Assembly (NCBI GenBank): GCA_013396755.1
Contig: VWZF01006058.1
Location: 46,174-110,173, forward strand
Reading direction: 5' to 3'
Length of the DNA: 64,000 nt
DNA from: Sclerurus mexicanus
Lineage: Eukaryota; Chordata; Aves; Passeriformes; Furnariidae
This document shows, in pieces, positions 45,274-59,497 of the stretch. Position 1 is the first letter of the stretch, and each line of letters starts with the position of its first letter. The position numbers and the translations under genes were made by a program. A model generated the notes under the pieces. The model had not been told where the DNA came from. It was given only the letters and a program-made list of their open reading frames with translations, and ran no database searches.

Positions 45274-48200
45274 CTCTGCAGATCTATAATTTAAAGTTGG
45301 GTAAAATCATGAGAGGTTTTTCCTTGCTCAAGCTGGACCCCATTGGTTGGGAGGTGTCATTCCCTGTTCACCCAGAGGAAAGCAGAGCCACACAAGGTTT
45401 TCTATACTCCAACTGCACAAAGCCTTTGTCCTCATTTAGCCTGAGGAAAATTCAGGCTTAATCTCTTACTGTGTAAGCTCAAAATGAAAATAAAAATAGC
45501 AGTTCTAAATACCAGAGCTTCTCTTGCAATGTGGCTGAGTGAAAAGCTGTCAGGTTACATCAAGAGACAATCACTGTGACTTGTCACTTCATGGAGGGTG
45601 TTTGCCAGCCTGTGGAATCACGAGGAATGCACTGACTTAGGAAGAGCTGCACAGAAAGAAGTTGTGGAAACATCTGGGAGACAACTGAAAGTTCCTGTCA
45701 TGATTGGGAGTGTGCAGAAATATGCCAAAGCTATCAGAAAAATACTGTATTTTCATCCTGAATTCCCAAAGAGATAGGCCAGCATCCCAAGCATCCTTTT
45801 AAATGTTTGGGTAGGAAACTGGCACAAGTAGTAACACTTGCTAGTGCTTGAACTGGGGTTCACAGGCTTAGTCCAGGCAAACAGCAAGCCATGGTGCTGT
45901 CTGAAGTGCATTGCTATGGTTTGCTGTAGAAATGAGTTAAGGAAGTAGCTGCTGAGGCTTTCTGTGGTTGTGAAATACTCAGTATTCCATGGGGGTATCC
46001 CATGGTTGTCTTCTTTGAGACAATTCTTCCCAAGTCATAATCTACAAAACATATATTCCCTGGTTCTCTTGCAGACTGAAAGACTTTGGCTTTGCCCACT
46101 ACACTCACAGTCAATTTGCTCTGCTCTGGCTGGATAAGACCCACCCAGGAAGCTTTTCAGTGAACTTCAGCAAGTTGGAATTGCACCAGGAGAAAGAGCA
46201 ACAGCTACTTTACTTGTACACATAAATCAATGCCGAGCTGCTCAGGCACACAGAAGTCCCTTTGAAACGTGCTGGATGATATTGGATTTCCTGTAGGATT
46301 TTACCTTGAAAAATTCTTTCTCTCTGCCCTAATTGATTTTCTATCTTCTTTTTAACTCACCAAGTCTTCTTAATGCCAAAAATCTCATTTTTATTGGTCT
46401 GTCTCTTTCATCACCTGTTGACATTTCCATTTGTTAAAGGTTTTAAAGAAGTGTTTCTTCAGCAAAGATTAGTTTTGCAAAAGATTTAACATTGGAAAAA
46501 ACCCACTTTCTCTGAATTCAGTCATATTTCTGTCAAAAATGGAAAGGCGAAACACTCTGAAATCTCACGTTTACAATTTCCCCTTAAGCAGCTGTGCTTT
46601 GCGATGAAAACTCAAAACATTTCACAGGAAACCTTGCTGGTGTTTGGAAAAAGTTCAAGAGAAATTTGATTTAATTTTGAGAACTTCTCAATCCTTCCCA
46701 CCCCGCACTGCTTCCCCAGGTGTCCTTGCACATACTCAGCGTGGACCTTCCCTGCAGAGATGCTGCATGGGGACACGAGAGGAATTCCCCTGAGGGGCAT
46801 AGGAGCACTGCTGTGTTAGCAGTCACTCTTGGATCCACAGAGGGCATCAGAAAGGAGCTCCACGCCTCTGTCCAAGGGTGTGTTTTGTATTTGTTCCAGG
46901 TCGGCTGGCATGCAAAAGTTACCATTTAATGACCTGGTGGCTTGGCCTTGTGGTTGCCTCTCTGTTGGGCTACAACCATCGCCCACCTCGTAGCCCAAAT
47001 GCACATCACAGAGCTCTTCATCCGGAGGCGTCCAGCCATCTCCCAGAGAAGCCTGCTTGTTTTAGCTGCTCTTCTGGACCGGGTAAAGCAGAAGTGCAGA
47101 GCTGTGCTGTATTTTTGTGCTGTGGGTTGTGGTAGCTCGTTGGCAGATGAGACGACAAGAATCAGTGTCCTCTCTGGTCCAGCAGCAGGGGGGAGGTTCA
47201 CAAGAGGGAAAAGAATATGAGGGTTATTGCACCACGTGGATAAACTGTGGATTACTGTCATAGGACTGCAGATGCCAAGGACTCCCATGGACAAGTTTGT
47301 GGAAGAGACATTCATACTGTCTTGGCACCACTAAACCCCTCAAACCCAGGAAGTCTCTGAGCTGGGATCTGTAGAAGGGTGTTTGGGGCTGGTACTTGCC
47401 CTGTTGCTTTCTTCCCTGGTCACTGGGAGAGCCAGGGCCCCGGGGGCAGAGGGAGACTCAGTCCAGCTCTGCGTGGCTGGAGCTCGCGTGTTCTCAGCTA
47501 AAAGGTGAGAGATTAATTCATTTGTAAATGGAACTCACTGATCACCAAAGACTTCCCCTTGTGAAAAGGATCATCAGGTCAGTGTCACACCACACAACCT
47601 CCTGGTGCCGGGGCAGCTCCTGCTCTGCAGGCAAACATCACGCTGCAGGCGGGAGTGCTGGCCACTTCCGTCAACAGCAGATTAATTTTTAAAGTGCAAA
47701 ATGCTGAACCCTTGCCAAGAAGTTACACAGACTGGTGAAGGTACACGAGACTTGGGGGAGGTTGCACCAAAAGAGCACTAAGTGAGAGATTCTTCTGGAC
47801 AAGATCCATGCCCTGAGCTGGAACCGCACTGAACTGGAACGTGTTCAGTGATGGGTAGGAGATGTTGGCCTTCTCCAAGCAGCGCGGGAACCCCAGAGAC
47901 TGGTAAATTATGAATACAAGTGCTCTGCTCTTAGTGCTCTCTGACTCATCACTTGCTGTCTGCTTTAAGCACCTGCTGCAGGGGTTGGAGGAGGACTGGG
48001 CAGCCTCTTCACCCTGGACTGCAAGTTAAAACCAGCTAGGTTCTGAGCTCTGCCTGCTGCTGGGCCATTCCTTACCCACACAGATGTGTCAGAGATACCA
48101 GCAGCAATTACTGGGAGTGGGGGACAAATTCTGTCCTTCTGTATTGCTTGGCAACAGAGGACCTTGACCCACAAGGTGTTTGTCTTCCTTGGCTCTCCTA

Positions 48201-51200
48201 GAAACCAGGGAAGCAGGAAGGTGACAACAGACATGAAGCTCTCCAGACGTGTCTCAGAGCTTCAGGTGACAGGCACCCAGGGCTCCCCTGTGCACAAAAG
48301 CCCAGCAAAGTGCTGGGACAGAGCCACTCTGCTAAGGGAAAGCCCAAGGATCACTGACCCAGATACTCAGCTGCTCCGTGTGGATTGGTGGTGCCACTGG
48401 CAAAAACCTGATGCTTTGTCCCATCATCTGTCCCTTTGGCCAGGCCCAGAACAGCGAGTGTGAAGTCCTCAGTTTCCTCCCCCAGGTGTAGAAAACCAGG
48501 AGCTGTTTCCAGCTGACATTTTCACAGGCACTGTCAAGGTCTGTGCCAGGGGCAGCTCAGAGCTCCTTATCAGCAGCTACAAAACCAAACTGTTGTTGCA
48601 GGATGCCAAAGCCAAGGAACAGCCCCTAGTGGTCTCCCTTTCATGTGACATCCTTTGCTTGTCTGTTGCTGGGTGTCTGTCTTTGCTCCCGAATGAGCAA
48701 TATTGCAGAAACTGGGTGGAATTGTTCAACAGCTCCTCAGATCTGTCTGGAGCCCAGAGGAGGGCAGAAAAGTGAAACCTGTCCCTCTTTGGATGCCATC
48801 TGCTCACACAGACAGGGCACTGTACATTGTGGAAAAGAGCTTAGCAGACTATACTTCAGCTTATTAGAAGTACAGGAAAACTGAGGCAGTATTTTGCAAA
48901 CAATATTACCTATATTTGGCCTTCCAAAGACAGTTATGGGCACAACCCATTGACCTGGTTGTCCTAGCTGTGAAATTCTGAAATTCTTGAAAAGAGATGG
49001 CAAGTGATGCCTGGTGAGGTGCTGGGACAACATAACTGTGCTTCGTGTTTCCTTGCAGTATGGAAGTTTTCTTTAAAACAAAGGGATCAGCCTCAGTGTT
49101 GGTACCAACTGTCCATTTGAGAGAGCTCATTCAGGCATGCAACCATAAGTTGTGCTTGATTAACTGATCTGTTGGTGATGTGAGATAAAAGCAAAGAGAC
49201 CACACTGAGAACAGTCAAACAGAAGTCCAGGAACTCCATGATTTAATTTCTTGTATAGACGGTTTGGCCTTTTTCTTGCTCATTGAAGCTGCTGATTAAA
49301 TAAATAACTCTCAGAGTTTAACCTGCAGTAAAAAGTAAAACTGCAAAGAGCACCAGGTCCAGGACATGGCCTGTTCTCTTACTGTGTGATAGAAAAGCAG
49401 TATTTAGGAGCATGTGGCAGTTCATCAGGCAGTGTACAGACTGCAGGGAGGGTAAATTTAGTTACATTAATGACTTCTGAGTCACTGGCATACATCGATT
49501 AACATACTTTTTGAAATTCTACAGTAGCTAACACTGTGGAAGGGAGTGGTGGGACAGGGCAGGAGAAAAGAGAATGGACAAATAGAGAAGGAAGAAGAAC
49601 AAGGAATGAATAAACTCAAGCAAGAAAAAAGTGCTCAGGAAAAAAGATGCCAAACACCACACTCCATCATCCAGGGGTGTTGCTAAAACATGTCTTAGGG
49701 CTGCACTTAACAAACCTGTTATGGGAAGGTCTCAAAAAATATCTCGCAGGTATTTATTTCTTCTGGTGCAGAAAGCTTCCAAAGTGGAAGAAAATTCCTG
49801 GAAGTCCAGACCCAGTAACTGGCAGGTACAGCTGTAGCAGCTGATTCCTAATTGCTGAGATGCTTGAAGTCCTTCTTGTGCTAAGCAGACTGCTCTGGAC
49901 TTGGAGCAGCTTCCCATCCTCCACTGGCTGCTTCGCTTGTTGTACTGATGGAGAACATGTCAGCTGAAGGGTGCAAAGTCACAGCTTTGTAATTTTTTAA
50001 TTGAGATGTTCAGTTAAAAAATTCATTAAAGCCACTGTACCTTGGCCTTTCCTGGCCAGCCTAAGGCCTGCTGCCCCACTGTCTTCTCCAGCCCAGGGCC
50101 AGCCTTATATTCAGGTTTAACTTTCTTTTCTGGGGACGAGTCACTGCCTGCCCAGGGCTGTTACTAATCAGCTGCTTATGTGACATTTAGGACATATTTA
50201 TATCTGTCTGCTTTATGATCAGGTTCTTGTTCATATTTTCTAGTAGTAGCCTCTACAGCCTGTGAGAGGTTTGGGTTTTTCTGTGGGGGTTTTTTGTTGT
50301 TGTTTTTAAATGCTCCTCTCTGTTGCCATATTTTGCTTTTTTTATCCAGAAACCACTGTTTTCTTGCTAGTAGGAATGCCACTGAGCACCAACATCCTGC
50401 CTCTGTTTTCACATTCCACACTGTTCCATATTTATAAGCACCACTCATCACAATGTGTACTTTTCCCTGACATGTATCTGCTTGACCAAGGGCATTGATA
50501 AGTCATCCCCCTGTTTAATTGTCCTTTCCTCTGCAAGAAAATGTTCTTCCTTCCTTTTTAAGAAGTTGAAAACAAAATTCCGTGTAGGGCATTGAGAAAC
50601 TGCCTGTAATATTTATTAATTAGGTCATTTCAGTGACTACACTGTCTGTTCTTCATCCACAACAGAGTGTGTATCACGTTAGTTGTCTGCCACTTAAATG
50701 AATTTAATGACTGCAGTGTGCACACTCGTTTGCTTGTAGACATTGGGATAAACAACCTGATTCCTCATAAATTCTGCCTCTGACATGTCCTTCTGACTTC
50801 TGAGAGTGCCTCTGGGGCCTCCCCAGCCCAGTGCTGTGGGCAGTCTGGCAGGACAGCTCAGCTCTGCTCCTGTGCTCGCTGCTGTGCCCACAGCCCACAC
50901 CTGTGATCTGGACTGTGTTCGCTGTAAGAGGCAGCCCCTGTCCTGCAGAGCTCCCGTTCTGGATTGCTGAGCCAGATGGCAGGTGGCAGCGAGGCAGAGG
51001 CACCAGCAGGCTGGGTGATCTGCTTGACCTCCTGCAGCAGCTGGGAGGTCCCACGTGCAGGGCCCGTGGCAAAGCTGGGGAATGATCCGGCTGTCTGCGC
51101 CCTGTCTCTTTGGCACATCTTCCAGGACAGGCAGTGACCCAAAGCATCAGGCGGTCAGCCCTTCCAAACAGTGCGGCTGTAAATCGAGCAGTGCCACTCT

Positions 51201-52600
51201 TTATCAGCCCGTGAAGAGGTGTCAGGAATAAGGGTGTGATCTGCAGAGCCTTTGTGAATGTCTGAAGTGGGATTGCTGAGGATTGACAGTGGCTTCTTTC
51301 ACTTCTTTCTGTGATTGAGAAATTGTGGAAATACCAGAAGTGATGCACCTACTTCTCTGAAGTACAGGATCATTCCCAGGGGGAATGGTTTCTGGGAAGG
51401 CAGCAGTGAAGTTCCAGAAAGATGCCTGTGGCAGTGGAATAGCCTGTCTGAGGATCAGCCCTGCTGCTCCTGCTAATCCACAGGGTCTCAGCAGGAATGT
51501 TCTTTGACCAAAGTAGGAAACACTCGGGTCAGCATTTTCTTTAGGTTCCCAACTCTGTACCCAGCTATGCAGGGCAAGCACGGGAAAGAGCAAGGCCAGC
51601 TGGGAAAGTCAAAATCCACAAAAAGATGGAGCAGCTTCTTTTAGAAAGGGGAACCCCAGGAGACTTCTCTTTCCATCAGCTTTCTTTTGCCCAGTTTACA
51701 CATAAATCTCAGCGCCTTGGTTTAGTGAGACTTTGCATAATACCAAGTGTACACTTCAGGTATTGTGTGATTTCCATTCACCTACATTCCTACCCCTAGA
51801 GATGTGCTTGGACATTATCTGCTGAGAAGTTTAACTTACAAAAAAACTTCCCGGCAATGCTGACAAAAACACAGCCAGTACCTGGTAAGGAATTAGGAGT
51901 AAAACCAGCAGGAAGGTTCTTCCTTTGTTGTAAGCACGATAGGGAAAAGGGTAGCAAGGAAAGACAGACAGCAAGGAAACCTAAGAAAGCTGGTGGGAAA
52001 GAAACACAATATTGCTTTGGATACTGGTTTGGTTTTTTTTCTGGCAGTTTTCTAAGTGTTCTAATAGATAACACTTATCTTAAATCTAGTGAAAAGGTAT
52101 TTTGTTACCATCCCACTGATTTTATACCAAACCAAGCATTTGCAAAAAACTACTTATCAAAGCCTGAGCGAAAGGCAGCAGGTACAAGACAACTGGGACT
52201 CTAGTTACCTTGATGCTGCAGTGAGAGGGGATGTGCCCAGTGCAAGCTGCAAGGATGCACTCTTGTGGCAAAGAGGTGCTGTGCAGGGAGGAGGTGGAGT
52301 TGAAATCACCTTCTGCTTATCAGGAAATTGAAGGCTTTCACACTCGAATAAGATGAAGAGATTTTCAGATATATTAGAGAATTTTTGCTGCAGCGTCAGT
52401 ATGTCATATTAGTTCTCAGGTCACTGAAATGTGAGTTTTCTCTGCTGGAGGTTGCATTTTTTACTTCTGTTTTTCTGAGCTTCTCATGGGCAGGTGCTAT
52501 TCAGCTGCCTCAGTGTTTGCTCCCCTGGCCAAATATTCATAGCTGCCTCCCAGCCAACTGTTTCTGTGCATGACTTAGAGGAGAGGAGCTCAAAGGGCAG
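45274..52600. other. Host non-coding sequence, no gene called
   Basis: No repeat or domain is recognised. The longest unexplained open frame of the window outside the provirus is here (50704-51348, minus strand, 214 codons). It is rich in Ser, Arg, His and Pro, has no recognisable fold and lies in GC-rich sequence, so I regard it as chance. A frame at 46075-46225 after a CAG acceptor is also open but unrecognised. Confidence 0.5.
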
Positions 52601-55600
52601 AAACCAGTGGGGACACAGGCAGCTGTCTCCCTGAGATGGGCCACATGCCTTAGTGAGTCTGGCACACCACAGAACCCTCCCTGCTGCCTTTCCCCTGCAG
52701 ACAATAGAAAACACCACAGCTGAGGTGATGCAGGACTGTCTCCTGCTCCTGCCTTACAACGCTTCCCAGGTTTACTGGGGACAGTGGCAGGGAATGGCTC
52801 TGAATGGGGATGGCATTAATGTTAACACTGAGCAGCAACAGCAGAGCTCTGAAAAACCTGATGACTAAAAACTAGCCAAGCAGAACCACAGATTGATTGA
52901 AAAGACTCTGAGCCTGGGATTTAAAGGCGTTTAGGTGCCTGCTGGTATGGTTGGAGTTTTGAACTTCCCCAGACAACCCACCTGGAGACTATTTTCCTCT
53001 TGGTCTTTGTTCCTTCTCTGTAGCTGATCCTGTGCTTTTTTTCCTCCCACTGATTACCCACCCTGTGTGTTCAGAGAGGTTCTTTTGCAACTGTTTGCTG
53101 GAGTGTGACTGAAAGTCTTTAGCCTGTGTCTCCCATCTCCACTGTGTCATTTAAGGGCCCTGTTCCACAAATACACCTGTGTCACTAGAGTTTCCTCGTG
53201 GGGGAAACTGGGGATGTTCACAGACTGTTTATGTAAGGTAGCACTGACAAAACCCACTTGAAATGGTACATAGTTATGTCATTGGCAGGGTGTTTCCCAA
53301 ACGTTTCTTACCATCTTCTGCAAAAGAAGCCCCAGTCAATGACAGCTAAATCAGTACCACAAAAGACTAAGAGCAAACCAGTGTGAGTGTGAAGAGCGCT
53401 GCAGCAGTCTGCCAAGGAGTTGGCTCCACGATGAGTGTGGCAGATGGATCCCAGGTACCACAGCCAACGTCGGATGTACGGAGGAAAACACAGTCTGTAG
53501 CACTGCCTCGCTTGTCGCATCATCTCCTCCTGAAGGCAAGGGGCTCTGCCTAGTTCCCAAGGGACCCAAGGCTCCCCTTGCAAAGTTAGACACGGCAGGA
53601 CTTCCCAGGAGATGCGATCGGGAAGCATCATCCCAAAGTGCCAGATGGGCTAAGAGTGATCCAGTGCAGCCAGTGCAGAGTAGGGAGCTTCCAGGGGTTG
53701 TCGGAATTGCAACTGGGGACCTTTTCACCTGTGTGGCCCCCCAAGTTCATGTGCACAACCGGGTGATAGTGAGTACAGGGGGCTGGGCTATGATTAACGC
53801 TGAGGCCGTTTGGATGTCTGTGCATGGATAAAAAGCCCAAAAGGAGCAGAAGTGGAGGTTGGATAACTAACTGAATCCCATAAATCCTTCCTTATTTTGA
53901 GCATTTAAGATATTAGCATATATAAAAAAGGAGCATAGGGTTGATCAGGGCAGATGTGAACAGTTTCCAGTATTCCTGGTTGAAAATGGCTTGGGAAAAG
54001 TGAAATAAGTGGAATATTAAAAGGGGAAAGAAGTCATGGATAATTATTGAGCTTCTCCAAACCAAGTTTTTCCCCTGTGAAAGTGTGGCAGTCTAATAAA
54101 ATGGAATAGATTAGCTTTGGAACATTAATGTGAACATATTTTCCTTTTAGAACACTAATTTGTATCCATTGCCATCGGATCTGTGCTGGAAGCTGTACAT
54201 CAAACTGTCCTGTGCTGCACTCAGATGGCAAAACTCCATCACAGCTCTGTCTGCTCTCACACAGAGCTAACTCCCTGCTCAGTTCAGTCTTGGCCAAAGC
54301 AAATATTGGCAAACAGGTGAAGGCTCTGTGAACCCCAGAAAAATAGATTTCTAGATGCTTTTTCAGAATACAAAGCATGCTGCAGATTTTCAAGTAGAGG
54401 GAAATTACCAGAAACTTTTAATGTCATACTGGAAACACCATGTGGTTTGCTCAAGATGTTGAATAGAAAAATTAGTGTGACATAAATTAAGAGGAACAAT
54501 CATCTAGAAATAGTACTCCTTGCTTGAAATGAAGAGTTTGGTTTAATTCAAGATGCATTATCTGAACTAGCACAACAGCTTGGCAGGAGAAGAAAATAAC
54601 CACGGCCAAACATAAGGAATTGAAGGTCCAGGTTTTTGGTCTCCTCTGGGTGAACTCTGACGCACAGTAGCTGCAGGGATTTGATGGGAATGCTCCAGAT
54701 TTACCAGATTGTCACTGGCTTCTTGTGGGGAGTCCTGCCAGAGACTGCAGCGCCTGCACAGCCTTCTGAGAACCAGCCATGAGGTCTTCAGAATATTAAA
54801 GAATTATTTTCTCCCCTCCTGCCCCGAAAGATTTGCAGGTGTTATTTCCTCCTTGTACACAAGTCTTGCGTATTTTCAGAACATGTCAAGGTGTCCAGAG
54901 CAAACTGGATTTGGAGAGCAAAAATATCCTTTAATTAACGGGCTGACTGTCCCGGGTTGGTGGGACAGGCATGTCCCCCTCCCAGGGCCAGGGGTGGGAC
55001 ACTGCTGCGGGCTGGTGGCAGCAGGCACAGCGCCCCGTGCGCTTCCAAACCTGCTCCTCTCTCGCCACCTCCTGGTCAGCTCCCTGGGTTTAACTAAACC
55101 TGGCTTTGAGGTCCTTCCCCTAAGCCTTCCCTGGGCTGCTGCCACGGGAGGTGAATCAAGACGGTGAGGTGTCCCTCTTTGGTTGGAGGTATTACCATAC
55201 TCTCCCTCTTGCTCCCCTTGCTTTCCCGGCTCATGAAGAACAGCAAACACGTGATGTGGATGGCACTTGCCTGTGAGTGTGTGAATAGGGCTGTTTGTAT
55301 TAAACATTAAGTCTGCTGGCAGATATAAAGTCACAGAAAATACTGTGGGCTCATTCCCCATCTAGAGAGGAGCTCTGTGTGTGTTGGGTGGTCTTTCTTG
55401 AAGCAGCTCTTCTGGAAATGGTGAAAAATATCAGCCCTGAGGGGTTTAACATGGTAGTTTCTCTGTAATTGCTCACACGAAGCGCTGTGGAGCTTCCTGG
55501 GCTTCACTCTCAGGTGCAGCCCTTGGGTCAGACTGGGTCTAACACAGCATTCTGAGCTGCTGGGAGACAGAAGCTGAAAGCAGTGCCCCTCTTTGGAGGG

Positions 55601-58600
55601 GGGCAGATCTTACCTTGGGGAACTGAAACCCACAGCTGATTAAACTGACAGAAGTAAAACTAAAGATCTGTAAATAATAAAGCTAGTTATCAATTAATGG
55701 GGGGAAAGAAATCCAAAAGTTCTGACTTTCCTCTCTTGATAACTGCATTTTTTCTTCCATCCTAAAGAGAATAACGTTACACAACTTTGTGTTTCTAAAA
55801 ATGTAAGTGCTAGGTAAAAGTTATGTTGATCACCGACTCCTTATGCTCATTTAACCAAAGTAGCCGTGTATAACTTAATCAATAGAGATGAAATTGTGTT
55901 TCTTCAGCTGATTTTGAAATTGCCAGAGATAGTGATAGGCTGACAATTTGTGCTCTTAACTTCTGTTACAGAAAGAGATGGTTTCCCACAGCTAAATAGG
56001 GATAGGAAATTTGAAACGCATTCACCTTATAAAAAAAACGTTAAAGGAGTTCTTGGTACTGCACATCCCCTTGCTGGCTGTTTTAAGTGGATTATAGTAA
56101 CATTTTTCCTTCTTTTTTAATATTTTCCTCTTCTGCATTGTGTGTGAAACACCCACACAAACAACAGGGAAAACTGACTGACAGCCTTGGGGAAACAGTG
56201 AAGCTCTGCAAAATGCTGCCAGGCACACAGAGCAAACCAACTGAAACAACAGGAAACAAACAATTATTTTTAGTCCATGTATGTTTTAATAGAAGCCAAA
56301 AGGATTCTGACAGATGCGGGACTTCTGAAACAAGGTGGTATCCCAGTAACAGAGGATGTTCTACTTGTTGATGAAAGGTTGAGTTTAAATGCCACTTCTC
56401 ACTCCTCAATGACTGATGTGGTCCACTGGACGTTTCCAAACATCGGAGGGTGATGCAGCCTCCACAAAGTCTTTATTTGGAAGAGGCAGCTGTCTTTGGC
56501 TCCCTTCCCTGCATGGGAACTCTAAGGCAGAGCTCTACAACTGATGCAACGAGGAATTCACTGCCTCTGGAATTCACCGCCCTCTCAAAGCAGGCCTCCT
56601 GCTTCTCATGGACCACGAAGACTTTGGAAACAACCTCCACAGGGACTTAAAGTCAAACCAACAACCAAAACCTGGTGCTGACCACCTGGGCCAGCTGAAG
56701 GCTGGGCCCTGTAGTAGCTACAGGGACCCTCTGAGCTTTAACTGGGATCAAGAGGAATGATGGAGTGCTAAGGTGGCCAGAGGCTTCAGTCAGCCAGACA
56801 CAGCCTGGAGAGCTCAGTGCTGTACCCCTGTCACCAGCTGCTCCCCTGAAGCTGTTCCTGGCACTGAGGAACTGCTGCAGGGTTCACTCAGGAGCACTGG
56901 GAGCACTGGGATCTGGGTCTGGGTGATGCTTCTTATCTGAAGAAGGCAGAGAGGAGACACAGGGCCTGAGCTGCAGCTCAGCAGCTTAGGAACGTTGTTG
57001 TGCAGGTACCATCCTGGTATCCTGGTGTGAAGAAAACTGAAGCCCAGCTTCAGGACATGTATTCTCAGCTAAATCTCATCTGAGCAGTGTGAGCTGCAAA
57101 AAAAAAAAAAACAAATTAGAAATTCAGACAGATGGAAAACTCTCAAAAATGTGTGCTATTTTGTTTCCTAAAAGGTTTTTGACAAGTTATCTAAAGCTAT
57201 ACATCCTACTACCATCTCTGCCTGGTCTTTGAGGCACAATTCCAAATGAACTCATTAGTGTTTCACCATGGGAAATGCAGAGTGGCTGTTTTGCAGTCCG
57301 AGCCCCAACATCAGCAGCAAATAGCACCAAATGGGCGTAGAGCTCTGTTTGGGTCAACAAGAATTCACTGCCTAGCCCCCATAACAGGCTATATGCATGT
57401 GATGATGACTGCTTACAAGTGTGGAAAAAATGGCTCTTGGTAGCTCCTCCAATGCATGTGCAGCACCCAGCATTACTGCTCGGTGTGTGGCTGCCTGCTG
57501 AGCACCGAGAGGAGACTGGGCATTGCATTTCACACTGCGGAGCTCTCGTGGAATGCTGCAGGCATCAGGAAGGAGAGATTGCTCCTGCATGGGCATCTAC
57601 AGCTGCTGAAAGCCCTTCATCTCCAGAGGGCGGCAAGCAGATGAAATGGAAGTATTTGATTCAAAAAGGAGATTTGTGGATGAGTAAGTCTGAAGTTCCA
57701 ACATTTGCCCCATAGAAGGTTAACAAAGCCTTTAAAAGGCTTTGCAGTTTTAGTTGGGGTTTTTAACTGGAGCCAACAACAAAAGCTCCAAACTCCCTGA
57801 CAAATGTGTGCAGGCTTGTCTTCCCCACCATCCTTCCCTTGAAGCCGGGCAGGGAGAGGCTGACCTGAGAGATTTGTTCCTTCTGGACAGGCAGTAAAGC
57901 TGGGCACTGAGAGAGATTTTCTGTGGCTCCTGAGAATGTGTCTGATCTATCCCAGAGAGCCAGGGCAGGAATCTGATGACTGTACCTACAGCCACACCCT
58001 TTACACAGGAATCCAGTTGCCAGCTGCCCTGGGAGCCACTGAGCTGTTTGCACCTGCAGCACAGTGAGTGGGGACAATGGCACCACAGAGGGGCAGGCAG
58101 GCTGGAGCCCCAGTCTGTGTTAAATGTTAGCACGGTGGCCAAGCAGGCCTTTTGGATCACGTCTCTGAGGCTGTTCTGGGAGATGCTGTTCTGGCTGCTG
58201 CTGAATTGGGGTTGGAGCTCCCTGTCTTTGGCTACCATTCCCCTGTCCCTCACGCTGCGCTGTGCCCTGCCAGTGTAACTGCACACACAGTCACTCCCTA
58301 ACCCAGTTCTGTCAGAATGATGCAGGTTAGGTCAGGTATTTTTTTAATATGGGAAAAGTAGCCTCAAGGCCAGGTTCCCTTGCTCAACTTCTATTACAAT
58401 AATAGCATGCGACATTCATATTATGCTCTGCTCAAGTGTGTGTGATCAGCTTGTGATTGGACTTAATGCCTCTGTAAATAAAAGAAAGAACAAAAAGCAT
58501 GAGAGTCCCTCAGAAATCGGGCTGATTCCTGGAAGAGTTAACTCATTTAGAAACCTTTTAGTGGGCCATATTGATTACATGGATGTGTTCAGAGCAGCTG

Positions 58601-59370
58601 TGGATGTTGCAGTAACAATGAACTGAGGCAGTTTATCAGCCCATCAATTATTTTACTGGTATAAAAAGGAGCTTTAATTGTACTAATGATGATGGGCTCA
58701 ATCTCATGTTGAAGCTATCTGGCTATCACAAAATTATCTCTCAATGAGCTCATCTGTTTTGTAAGGAAGAAACTCATAATCTCATAGAATGGAAGATGTT
58801 CTGGCTATTTATAGTCACTGATTTTATTTGCAGGGAATATCATGACTTCACAAGTGCAGTGGCACTAATCTCCCTGGTAAAGCATTTATCCTAATCTAAA
58901 GGGAGCTGTTTGGTACAAAGCCAGCCATGTCCTTAAAAGGGACATTGAGCAAATCTGCAACGCTGGCTCTCATTTGCCTGTGAAAGTAGCAGGTGAATCA
59001 GTGTGTCCTGAATGCACAGCAGCCCCGAGCCAGGCTGCTCTCAGAAAACAAGGCAGGGAGGCAGAGAAGAGGATATTCCTCCCCAAAATGCCTGCAACCG
59101 GCCCGAGATGAACCGGGCAACAGCACATGAGCAGCTGGGACCGTGCTGCAGCCTTCTGGCTGCCGGAGGTCTGCAGGGGTGGGTTTAATCCTCCGCAGCT
59201 GAAATGCTCTCCTTACACCCTGGACAGTGAGGGAGTTTTCTTGTTCTTGAGTATTTCCTACTCTGTTCCAAACTAGCTAGTCTGGGCTAGCTTTCGGTAC
59301 TGAGGCATGTGAAATTGCTTTTGGCACCTGCTCCCACGGGAAGAAAATACCTTTCTGGTTATGTTTGCAG
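52601..59370. other. Host non-coding sequence, no gene called
   Basis: This interval contains a 14-base A run (57098-57111), a 21-base near-perfect palindrome (57724-57744) and a CpG-dotted stretch at about 59090-59180. The sequence at 58840-59000 looks non-repetitive and could be conserved. No exon is convincing. Confidence 0.5.
57724..57744. repeat. 21-base palindrome
   Basis: CAAAGCCTTT and AAAGGCTTTG are exact reverse complements around a single A at 57734, giving ten-base-pair arms. It is too short for a microRNA precursor and is not flanked by a T run that would suggest a pol III terminator. Confidence 0.8.
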
Positions 59371-59497
59371 AGATCACTGAGCACCATGGAGCTGGCTGAA
59401 GTATATCTCCAGGAGATCAAACACGTTCACAGCCGAGCCAAATGGAGAAGGAGTTACTCAGAAAGCGAGGGTGGAGTGGAGTTTCTGCAGTGTTCAG
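59371..59497 (+). other. Candidate exon, open frame of unknown product
   Basis: A pyrimidine-rich tract ending TTTGCAG (AG at 59369-59370) precedes the segment, and TTCAG|GTGTGAG follows. One frame is open from the first base. It contains an internal ATG at 59384 in good context (A at -3, G at +4) and reads MELAEVYLQEIKHVHSRAK, a mixed charged helix-like composition more protein-like than its neighbours. A second donor GGAG|GTGAGAG lies downstream near 59557. The protein is not recognised. Phase 0 at its start would fit after the candidate exon ending at 15497, but at 44 kb distance that is weak. Confidence 0.22.

Noticed and set aside
46075..46225. 50 open codons after a CAG acceptor, with a stretch faintly like an RNA-binding motif (KDFGFAHY)
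   Set aside because: The resemblance does not continue past eight residues, and openness of this length is common by chance.
50704..51348. 214-codon antisense open frame, longest outside the provirus
   Set aside because: No domain or motif, skewed Ser/Arg/His/Pro composition, GC-rich sequence with overlapping open frames in other phases, no splice or promoter context.
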